Source: Armatimonadota bacterium (lineage in GTDB: Bacteria > Armatimonadota > Fimbriimonadia > Fimbriimonadales > Fimbriimonadaceae). Taken from it: DNA of 64,000 nucleotides. A program made the position numbers and the translations under genes. The DNA is taken from NCBI GenBank assembly GCA_016789105.1, contig JAEURN010000002.1, positions 1 through 64,000 of the forward strand, in the 5' to 3' direction. Below the pieces are notes generated by a model. The model did no database searches and had not been told where the DNA came from. It saw only the letters and a list, made by a program, of their open reading frames with translations. Below are positions 1-6,552 of this stretch, piece after piece. Each line of letters begins with the position of its first letter. The stretch's first letter is position 1.

Positions 1-1
1 T

Positions 2-190
2 TCCAACCAAAAGCACGAACTGGTCGGATACATGTGTTCGAACTCGGTTTGGAGGGACGGAAAACTCGAAGTCGAGCTTCATGAGTTCTTTGATTTGATG
101 CTAAATACCGTGATTTCGGAGCTTCCGAAAGAAGAGCCGGAGGAGGAAAAACGGCTCGTTTTTGTCAAATCTGTAGAGTGGTGGAGATGA
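2..190 (+). CDS. C-terminal end of a probable serine recombinase (5' truncated by window edge)
   Basis: An open frame enters from the left edge and stops with TGA at 188-190, giving about 62 residues. The segment LVGYMCSNSVWRDGKLEVEL followed by a PFD-like HEFFDL resembles the C-terminal tail of large serine recombinases, where SN.xW.DG.L...PFD recurs; this is from memory of the family, so the call is tentative. The catalytic resolvase domain would lie outside the window. The stop codon overlaps the 3' end of the converging tRNA-Ala, an arrangement typical of integrases of elements inserted in tRNA genes. Base composition is more AT-rich than the neighbouring genes. Confidence 0.45.
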   Translation, partial: SNQKHELVGYMCSNSVWRDGKLEVELHEFFDLMLNTVISELPKEEPEEEKRLVFVKSVEWWR

Positions 191-254
191 TGGGGCTCGA
201 ACCCACGACCTGTTCGTTGCGAACGAACCGCTCTCCCAGCTGAGCTACATCCCC
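182..254 (-). tRNA. tRNA-Ala (anticodon CGC)
   Basis: Read on the minus strand this is a 73-nt cloverleaf. The acceptor stem GGGGATG pairs with CATCTCC (one G-U), the anticodon stem GTTCG/CGAAC holds the loop TTCGCAA with anticodon CGC, the T arm contains GGTTCGAGC, and the discriminator is A. No CCA is encoded. It reads GCG codons. The 3' end overlaps the last codons of the recombinase tail on the other strand, so it may be an element attachment site. Confidence 0.93.
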
Positions 255-351
255 GGATGAGAACAAGCAGTTTACCGCCGGCGGGCCTAATGAATCCCTG
301 TGGGCGGGCCGACCCTCCAATTGGGCGGGTATCTTATGCGTTCGCCCGAGT

Positions 352-424
352 GGGGGCTTAGCTCAGTTGGGAGAGCACCTGCCTTGCATGCAGGGGGTCA
401 GGGGTTCGAGTCCCCTAGCCTCCA
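352..424 (+). tRNA. tRNA-Ala (anticodon TGC)
   Basis: This is a 73-nt cloverleaf. The acceptor stem GGGGGCT pairs with AGCCTCC, the anticodon stem CCTGC/GCAGG holds the loop CTTGCAT with anticodon TGC, the T arm is GGGTTCGAGTCCC, and the discriminator is A; CCA is not encoded. A -10-like TATCTT lies at 330-335. It is transcribed divergently from the tRNA-Ala(CGC), so the two alanine isoacceptors are about 100 bp apart. Confidence 0.95.
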
Positions 425-428
425 CCAC

Positions 429-2021
429 TCATTTCGATGGATCCTGCCTGATGGCGACCGGCACATAGCCGACCTCCAATCCCTTCGGAGGCTTTACCAA
501 CAGCGCGGGGTCAAGCGACGCGATTTTCCCGGCCGATGGCGGCGCCATATAGTTTTTTTCGGGAGTCCAATGACGGTGTATCTGCTCGACCAGTCGTTGT
601 AAATCGGCCTTCTCGGTTACCGACAGCCCAGAATTCTGCATCGCGGGTTGATCCACAAACCGGTACCAGCTGTAAGTCACCACGCTCCCATCCGACAAAG
701 TCGCCCGCATGGGGGGAGAGGCAGGACCAGGAGTAGCCCAAACCCCTTGGCCGCCATCTGATGGAAGGTAGCTCCGCGTCAAATCGGGTGAAGAAAAAAT
801 AACCGCGCCAAGGCCGGTATTTTCTGGAACTGCCTCTTGCTTGACGGCTTCGAACCCATTACCGGTCCGGCGGAAATACGCCGGGAATCCAGCCCGATAA
901 AGCCCTTTCCCCCACGGCGAAAACGTCCCCGGCTTCCATTGCAAGCCAAAAGTGTAGGGATCGAGAGAGGCCGATTCGACCCACGACTCCACCCTGCTGA
1001 CCGGTTGCTGGGGCCCCATGTCCAACCTGATCGGATTGGCCCGGAGCTTTTGGATCCGCGCCCCTTTGCCGTCGAAGGCGCCGCTCGGGATCGGGCCGCC
1101 GGCCATCCAGCCCTCCACCTGGTTCCACAAGGCCGACTTGGAATAGGCCGTCAAATTGTGGATGAGGACGGTCTTGCCGTCCTTGTCCGCCGGGAACTGG
1201 AGTTGGGGAATTTTGGCATAGCGGTCGCCGGCCACCGAATCGGCCACAAACTTTGGCACCGTGTTGATTTCAATGGCCCCGCTCCCCGCAAAACCGGGCA
1301 ACGCATCCAAACCGCGCCCGACGGCCGGCGCATACCCGGCCGACATCTTCGACCACGCCGTTGGCAAATAGAAGGCCACCGGACCTCTGAAATTTGAGGT
1401 GTTGAAAAAGAGAGTCCAGCACTGGTTGCCGGTCTTGACCGGAACCTCCCGGGGGGCCACCAGCGGCAGGGCCATCCACGCGTAGCCCAGTAGCTCGCCC
1501 TTCGTCCTTTGAGAAAGGGTGACCCCATCAGGAGGGATCAGCATATGGGGGCTGAGTTGGACAATCCCCATCCATTCTGCCGGCAGGGCGCGGCCATAAA
1601 AATCCCAGCCGGGGGTCGATAGCTCGTGGTTGTAGCCGTCGACCGTGCCGTTGATTCGGAACTTGGCCGTGGGGGCGAGATAGCGGTTGCTTCCCCAAAA
1701 CCCTAAACCACCCTCTATGGTCTGGAAGACCGTCCAAAAACTGGGGCCACGTTCCGGCATGGAATCCCGCGCTACCGTCCCCTTTGGCACAAGCGGTTCT
1801 TTGAAATTACGGTTGTCGGGCAGGATCCAGGTCGAAGCCAAGCCGATTTGGAATCCAGAAACGGGCTTTTCGGTCAACGGCCAAGCCGCAGAATAAAGGC
1901 TAACTCCAAAGCCGTACCCATCCGGCGTTTCTTCCGCAGTCGCATTGATGTACCCATGCAGACCCGATCGTTCGAGTTTGGGGAGTTCGGCTGGCAGCAA
2001 CGCAACGAGCGCGGGGAGCAT
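429..2021 (-). CDS. Hypothetical protein, 530 aa
   Basis: I do not recognise this family. The N-terminus (MLPALVALLPAELPKLE) is weakly hydrophobic without a basic n-region, so secretion is uncertain. The body is rich in aromatic residues, Gly and Pro (for example GFWGSNRYLAP, PAYFRRTGNGFEAV) and has no obvious membrane segment, suggesting a beta-rich soluble or surface protein. ATG at 2021 is preferred because a TAACCT box lies six bases upstream, the leaderless spacing used by many genes here; an in-frame TTG at 2027 would overlap that region, and an in-frame stop lies just before it. It is downstream of terC on the same strand with a 78-bp gap. Confidence 0.72.
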   Translation of the reverse strand: MLPALVALLPAELPKLERSGLHGYINATAEETPDGYGFGVSLYSAAWPLTEKPVSGFQIGLASTWILPDNRNFKEPLVPKGTVARDSMPERGPSFWTVFQTIEGGLGFWGSNRYLAPTAKFRINGTVDGYNHELSTPGWDFYGRALPAEWMGIVQLSPHMLIPPDGVTLSQRTKGELLGYAWMALPLVAPREVPVKTGNQCWTLFFNTSNFRGPVAFYLPTAWSKMSAGYAPAVGRGLDALPGFAGSGAIEINTVPKFVADSVAGDRYAKIPQLQFPADKDGKTVLIHNLTAYSKSALWNQVEGWMAGGPIPSGAFDGKGARIQKLRANPIRLDMGPQQPVSRVESWVESASLDPYTFGLQWKPGTFSPWGKGLYRAGFPAYFRRTGNGFEAVKQEAVPENTGLGAVIFSSPDLTRSYLPSDGGQGVWATPGPASPPMRATLSDGSVVTYSWYRFVDQPAMQNSGLSVTEKADLQRLVEQIHRHWTPEKNYMAPPSAGKIASLDPALLVKPPKGLEVGYVPVAIRQDPSK

Positions 2022-2099
2022 CGGCAAAGGTTACCGGCGGAGCCGGATTGGGATCTCCCTCATCTGGAATTTCCCAACCCGGATCCCTCACTTACCGCC

Positions 2100-3092
2100 T
2101 TAGGCAGCCACAGATGGATGCCGTCGCTCATGGCGGACCGATGCCACAATGGCAACCGCCAGGATTGACGCGATGATGGCCAGCGACCAGACAACCGGGA
2201 ACTTGGGCCAATCGACAAACACCGCTTTCTCCAAATACCCATAGATCATCTTGCCCCCGACAAACACCAGGATCGCCGCGAGGCCATAGCCCAAGAACTT
2301 GAACATCTGCATCAATCCCGCCAGTGCAAAGAACAAGGCGCGGAGACCCAAGATGGCAAACACGTTGGACGTGAACACCAAGAACGGGTCGGATGTGATG
2401 GCAAAGATCGCTGGGATGGAATCAACGGCAAAAACGACGTCGGTGAACTCGATCACCAAAAGCACGACGAACAAAGGGGTGGCCCACAGCTTGCCGTTGA
2501 TCCGGGTGAAGAACTTCTGGCCGACATAGTCGTCGGTCACCGGCAAAATCCGCCTCAATCCCCGGACAAGCGGGTTCTTTTCAGGGTCGATTTTCTTGTC
2601 TTTGGCCAGGGCCATCTTGACCCCCGTCAAGATCAGGAACCCGCCGAAGAGGATCATCATCCAGAAGAACCGTTCCAAAAGGGCAGATCCGGCGGCAATG
2701 AAAACCGCGCGGAACAGCAGGGCCCCCAAAATCCCCCAGAACAACACCCGGTGCTGATACTTGTCGGGAACCGCAAAATAGCCGAACACCAACACGAACA
2801 CAAAGATGTTGTCGATGCTCAGAGCCTTTTCAACCAAGAAGCCGGCCAAAAAGGCCAATCCAGCCTCCTGGTTGCTAAGTGCGCTCCCCGGTTGGATCTT
2901 GTCCCAAGCCATGAATATCCCGGCATTAAAAGCCAAAGCAAGGGCGACCCACACAGCCGTCCAGCCGAGTGCCTCCTTCATTTCCACCTTGTGCGCCTTG
3001 CGGTGAAAGACCCCTAGGTCAAGGGCCAACATCAAGGCGACAAACCCAAGGAAGGATCCCCAAATCCAGATTGGGATGTTGGCAATCAGCAT
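2100..3092 (-). CDS. TerC/Alx family membrane protein, probable Mn2+ exporter
   Basis: This 330-residue integral membrane protein has about nine hydrophobic segments. It carries the two TerC-family acidic motifs: EKALSIDNIFVF near residue 88 and EFTDVVFAVDSIPA near residue 210. Family members such as Alx and YkoY-type TerC proteins export manganese or help metalate secreted proteins. The ATG shares one base with the TGA of the upstream zinc-ribbon gene (TGATG), so translation is probably coupled. The operon lies behind a yybP-ykoY riboswitch at 3381-3500, which independently supports a manganese role. Length and topology fit the family; the exact substrate is inferred. Confidence 0.9.
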   Translation of the reverse strand: MLIANIPIWIWGSFLGFVALMLALDLGVFHRKAHKVEMKEALGWTAVWVALALAFNAGIFMAWDKIQPGSALSNQEAGLAFLAGFLVEKALSIDNIFVFVLVFGYFAVPDKYQHRVLFWGILGALLFRAVFIAAGSALLERFFWMMILFGGFLILTGVKMALAKDKKIDPEKNPLVRGLRRILPVTDDYVGQKFFTRINGKLWATPLFVVLLVIEFTDVVFAVDSIPAIFAITSDPFLVFTSNVFAILGLRALFFALAGLMQMFKFLGYGLAAILVFVGGKMIYGYLEKAVFVDWPKFPVVWSLAIIASILAVAIVASVRHERRHPSVAA

Positions 3093-3346
3093 CAGAAGTC
3101 GAACAACTCCCCGAGCAGACCGCCCTTCTTCTTGCCCGGCTTGTGATGCCGGCTGCGGTCAAAACCGCGGTCGTCGTCGTCCCAGTCCCGGTGTTGGGGG
3201 CGGGCCTCCGCTTCCAAGTTCCGCTCGATGATTTTGTCGAGTTCCCCTCGGTCGAGCCAAACACCCCGGCACTGCGGGCAGTAATCGATCTCAATCCGCT
3301 GGCGCTCGGCCAGCAAAAGTTCCGTGTTGCATTTCGGGCACGTCAT
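3092..3346 (-). CDS. Zinc-ribbon (zf-TFIIB type) small protein
   Basis: This 84-residue cytoplasmic protein has two CxxC knuckles, CPKC at 3-6 and CPQC at 23-26, followed by GVWLDRGELDKI. That is the signature of the zf-TFIIB (PF13453) family. The C-terminal half is charged and low complexity (DWDDDDRG, HHKPGKKKGG). The family's function is unknown; zinc or another metal probably sits in the ribbon. ATG at 3346 is preferred over farther upstream in-frame starts because those would fall inside the riboswitch and terminator. It is the first gene of the riboswitch-controlled operon and overlaps terC by one base, suggesting the two products act in the same metal response. Confidence 0.85.
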   Translation of the reverse strand: MTCPKCNTELLLAERQRIEIDYCPQCRGVWLDRGELDKIIERNLEAEARPQHRDWDDDDRGFDRSRHHKPGKKKGGLLGELFDF

Positions 3347-3380
3347 CGTTTTCTCCACTGAGACCACTTGCCCGGCAACA

Positions 3381-3407
3381 AAAAACCTCCACTGCCAGGC
3401 AGTGAAG
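3381..3407 (-). terminator. Intrinsic terminator of the riboswitch expression platform
   Basis: On the minus strand CCTTCACTGCC pairs with GGCAGTGGAGG (one G-U pair, almost no loop beyond CCTGG), followed directly by TTTTTT. Its left arm is the 3' strand of riboswitch helix P1, which makes this the OFF state. Confidence 0.88.
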
Positions 3408-3500
3408 GTCTCGCTTTTGCCGGTTGGCTCCGGCCCGAATGGGCGTGATGACGAATCCAACCACCCGGACGCACCGGGTTGCTACTCCCCTTCAGGGACT
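3381..3500 (-). promoter_or_regulatory. yybP-ykoY manganese riboswitch
   Basis: On the minus strand the leader shows the class hallmarks in order: TGAAGGGGAGTAGC (3496-3481), a GC-rich P2 hairpin (ACCCGG...CCGGGT), ATTCGTCATCAC, and GCGAGACCTTCA closing helix P1 (3414-3402). P1 pairs TGAAGG (3496-3491) with CCTTCA (3407-3402). The same CCTTCA strand is also the left arm of a terminator hairpin, so aptamer folding and termination are mutually exclusive. The family binds Mn2+ and usually controls mntP, alx or terC genes. Here Mn2+ binding would favour antitermination and expression of the zinc-ribbon/terC operon. Confidence 0.92.
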
Positions 3501-3560
3501 CTCCCTGCTAAACGCAATCTGTTGCCAAAACGTTTCCCGGTCCCACCAGATTCTTGGGCC

Positions 3561-4376
3561 TCACTTGATCCCGCTCATCTGGATGCCCCGCACAAACCAT
3601 CTTTGGGCCAAAACAAACACTACGACCATCGGCATGAGTGTGACCACGGCCGCGGCCATTTGCAGAGGCCAGTTAGTGGCCCCGTAGCTGTTCTTGAAAA
3701 TTGACAAACCCACTTCCAGGGTTCGCATCCGCATGGAGTTGGTGGCCAGCAACGGCCAGAAAAAATCTGTCCAAACGGCAAAGAAGGTGAACGCCGCCGC
3801 AGTGGCCAGCGCGGGCTTGCACAGAGGCATCACGACCTGGGCATAAATGCGCAAATGTCCCGCCCCGTCGATCTGGGAAGCCTCGTCCAGTTCGCGCGGG
3901 ATCCCCACCATGAACTGGCGGAGCAAGAACACGTTGAAAGCGCTGGAGAGCCCCGGCACGACCAATGCCGCATAGGTGTCCAACCAGTGCAGATCCCGCA
4001 TCAACAGATAAACCGGGATCTGGGTCACAACACCGGCAAACATCATCGAAGCGACAAAGAGGAAAAACACGGCATCGGCGCCCGGGAACCGGATCCGCGC
4101 CAAACCATAAGCCGCCAACGAACATACCACCAACTGCCCCGACACCACACAGACGGCGACGAACACCGAATTCAGCGCGAACCGGGCCACCGGCACTTCC
4201 GAATTCGTCAGCACAAGCCAATAGTTCTGCCACTGGGCGTGCGCGGGAATCAATTCGCCGTAATCCGGGATCGGGGCCCTGGTGGGATGCAAGCTGACCA
4301 AGACCATCCAGGCAAAGGGGGCAACAAGGAATGCCGCCAATGCAATCAGTGCCGCATATGCCAGCGCCCGGCGCAT
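3561..4376 (-). CDS. Carbohydrate ABC transporter permease, MalG type
   Basis: This 271-residue permease has six hydrophobic segments, beginning MRRALAYAALIALAAFLVAPF. It contains the cytoplasmic EAA loop (EASQIDGAG near residue 180) that docks the ATPase. It is the second membrane subunit of a CUT1-type sugar importer. ATG at 4376 shares a base with the TGA of the upstream permease (TGATG), so translation is coupled; longer in-frame starts run back into that gene. No ATPase subunit is nearby, as in many CUT1 systems that share one MsmK/MalK-type ATPase. Confidence 0.93.
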   Translation of the reverse strand: MRRALAYAALIALAAFLVAPFAWMVLVSLHPTRAPIPDYGELIPAHAQWQNYWLVLTNSEVPVARFALNSVFVAVCVVSGQLVVCSLAAYGLARIRFPGADAVFFLFVASMMFAGVVTQIPVYLLMRDLHWLDTYAALVVPGLSSAFNVFLLRQFMVGIPRELDEASQIDGAGHLRIYAQVVMPLCKPALATAAAFTFFAVWTDFFWPLLATNSMRMRTLEVGLSIFKNSYGATNWPLQMAAAVVTLMPMVVVFVLAQRWFVRGIQMSGIK

Positions 4377-5248
4377 CAAAACACCCCCTCGGACTGCCGC
4401 CAAACCGTCCGCATCGGAATGAGGCTAAGCAACAACACCACTCCGAACAAAATCACCGACATCGCGCTGGCCTCACCGATTTGGAACCGCTCCCAAGCCG
4501 CCGAATAGATGTGATAACCCACCACGTCCGTCGTCCCTTCCGGGCCGCCCTTGGTCATCATGTAAATCGGGGTGAACACCTGCATGGCCCCGATCGTCCC
4601 GGTGAGCCCGACAAAAAACGTCGTTGGGGACAGCAGCGGCAAAGTCACCCGCGAGAACTGCTGCCAAGGACTGGCGCCATCCAGCTGGGCGGCCTCGTAA
4701 AAGGATTCCGGGATGTTCAGCAATCCCGAGACATAAAGGATCATCCGCGGACCAAGGCCAACCCAAATCCCCATGAACACCAACGCCGCCATCGCCCACC
4801 CCGGCGCACTCAGAAAGTCGGTGCCGTCCGGCAACCCCATCCAACCAAGGATCGCGTTCACCAGGCCTTTCTTGGGCAGGTAAATGTAAATCCAAACCAT
4901 GGCGATGGCGACTTGGCTGCAAACCGCCGGCAGATAAAAAACCGTCCGGAAAAACGTGATGCCCTTCAGCCTTTGCGAGACCAACAGGGCCACCCCCAGC
5001 GCCACCGCCATCCCCAAGGGGACACTCGCCGCCGTGTAAACAAAGCTATTCATCAACGAACGCAAAAATTGGCCGTCATCGAATATCCGGGCAAAATTGC
5101 CGGTTCCGGCAAACCTCGGTCCACCCTTCAAGATGTTCCAATCGGTAAACGACAGGATGACGGCATAGGCGATGGGGCCGATCGCAAAAACTGCCAGGTG
5201 AATCAGGGCCGGTGCCACAAAGAGCCAACCGGTGCGCCGGGACTTCAT
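4376..5248 (-). CDS. Carbohydrate ABC transporter permease, MalF type
   Basis: This 290-residue protein starts MKSRRTGWLFVAPALIHLAV and has six predicted transmembrane segments and an EAA loop (EAAQLDGASPWQQF near residue 185). It would pair with the MalG-type subunit to form the translocation channel. ATG at 5248 overlaps the stop of the binding-protein gene by four bases (ATGA), and the next permease starts on its own stop, so binding protein, MalF and MalG form one tightly coupled operon. The substrate is probably an oligosaccharide or glycoside, inferred from the divergent GH2 glycosidase. Confidence 0.93.
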   Translation of the reverse strand: MKSRRTGWLFVAPALIHLAVFAIGPIAYAVILSFTDWNILKGGPRFAGTGNFARIFDDGQFLRSLMNSFVYTAASVPLGMAVALGVALLVSQRLKGITFFRTVFYLPAVCSQVAIAMVWIYIYLPKKGLVNAILGWMGLPDGTDFLSAPGWAMAALVFMGIWVGLGPRMILYVSGLLNIPESFYEAAQLDGASPWQQFSRVTLPLLSPTTFFVGLTGTIGAMQVFTPIYMMTKGGPEGTTDVVGYHIYSAAWERFQIGEASAMSVILFGVVLLLSLIPMRTVWRQSEGVF

Positions 5249-6510
5249 GTCTTTCCCAATTGCCGGTCCACCCGCACGGCGAATTCGTGGAGGGCAGACC
5301 GGGTATCCCGGCCACTTTTGAGGATCCCATCCATGGCCTTTTGCCCTTCTGATTCCACAAAGTCGTAACCTTCGATGCTGGCCCCCCATGGCATCCGGCC
5401 CGACGGCACGATTTTCAAGAACTCCATTTCCAGATTGGTGTTGGCCCGTTCGCGGGCGATGTCTTTCCGCGCACAGATCCCCACGCCGCTGGACTGCACT
5501 TTCCGCTGGACCGGCTGGCTGGTGTAGTACTTGACAAATTCCCAGGCCAATCTTGGCTGCCGGCAATGTTTGCCAATCGCCCACCCAGATTCATAGATCA
5601 CGGTCACCGGCTTCTGGCCCGGCTCTTTCACCGGGATCGGCGCGACCCCGATTTCCGACAGTTTGATTTTTGGGGCGTTGGCCAACCCGGTCAAGTTCCA
5701 ATGGCCGCTCGTTTCCATCGCCGCCTCGGCATTTGCAAAAGGGGCCGCCCCCTCCGCCGCCATTTGGCTGAGCGAGGGCGCGACTTGGTGGCGGACGATC
5801 AAATCGCGCAACCAATCGACGGCGGCAACGGTCTTTGGCGAATCCGCCACCCCCACCGCCCGGCCATCCGGACCAAGCACGTCCCCGCCCCCGTTCCACA
5901 CCCAGGGCAGCCATCCCGGCATCCAATTCCCAAATGTGTAGCCGAACTTGCCATCCCGGGTCAAAGCCTTGGCAGACCGCAAAAATTCGGCCCACGTCCA
6001 TCCCGCCTTGGGGTAGCCGACCCCGGCTTCATCAAACAGCCGCTTGTTGTAGTAAACGACGAGCGGGGTGAAATCGACGGGAATCGCGTACACGGCATCG
6101 CCGCGACGGGCGATCTCCACTGTGTTCGGGAAAAACTCGTCCAAGTCGATTCCGTCCGGGCCCGCAATGTCGGTCGAGAGATCCCGTAGAACGCCGTTCT
6201 CGATGAACACCGCCGCGCTGCTGGCATCCAGGCGGATCACATCGGGTTCGGCCCCCGCCACAAAACTCAAGAGGAGTTTGCGGACATATTCTTGGCTACC
6301 GGGGATGTTCTCCATTTGAACCTCCACCCCGGGATGGAGGCGTTCGAACTCCTCGATCACCTCCCGCTCGATCCGGGCCGAATCGCTGTCGTCCCCCACG
6401 GCGTTCCAAACCGCGATCCGCAGCACCGTCTTAGGCTGCCCGGCGGGCTGGCACCCGGCAAGGCAAAGCACCAAGGCGACCGCCCCCCACTTGGGCCACG
6501 TTGCCTCCAC
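5245..6510 (-). CDS. Extracellular sugar-binding lipoprotein (SBP family 1)
   Basis: This 421-residue binding protein has a lipoprotein signal ending LCLAGC, with Cys20 as the lipidated residue. It then shows a bacterial family 1 solute-binding fold: YYNKRLFDEAG near 170, a Gly/Trp-rich ligand region (GNWMPGWLPWVWNGGG), and a C-terminal YYTSQPVQRK segment. It captures sugar outside the membrane and delivers it to the two permeases downstream. GTG at 6510 is chosen because it precedes the signal peptide directly and lies six bases after a TATAGT -10 box. Longer in-frame starts would run antisense into the glycosidase. It overlaps the malF-type gene by four bases. Confidence 0.92.
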   Translation of the reverse strand: MEATWPKWGAVALVLCLAGCQPAGQPKTVLRIAVWNAVGDDSDSARIEREVIEEFERLHPGVEVQMENIPGSQEYVRKLLLSFVAGAEPDVIRLDASSAAVFIENGVLRDLSTDIAGPDGIDLDEFFPNTVEIARRGDAVYAIPVDFTPLVVYYNKRLFDEAGVGYPKAGWTWAEFLRSAKALTRDGKFGYTFGNWMPGWLPWVWNGGGDVLGPDGRAVGVADSPKTVAAVDWLRDLIVRHQVAPSLSQMAAEGAAPFANAEAAMETSGHWNLTGLANAPKIKLSEIGVAPIPVKEPGQKPVTVIYESGWAIGKHCRQPRLAWEFVKYYTSQPVQRKVQSSGVGICARKDIARERANTNLEMEFLKIVPSGRMPWGASIEGYDFVESEGQKAMDGILKSGRDTRSALHEFAVRVDRQLGKT

Positions 6511-6552
6511 ACGGCCACTATACCGATCCACCTCAGTCAAAATGGCGATGCC
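6511..6552. promoter_or_regulatory. Divergent promoter between sugar importer and GH2 glycosidase
   Basis: Only 42 bp separate the two start codons. On the minus strand TATAGT lies six bases before the GTG of the binding protein. On the plus strand the same position reads CACTATACC, so a TATACC box could serve the glycosidase from overlapping bases. No clear -35 or operator repeat is visible. Confidence 0.5.
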
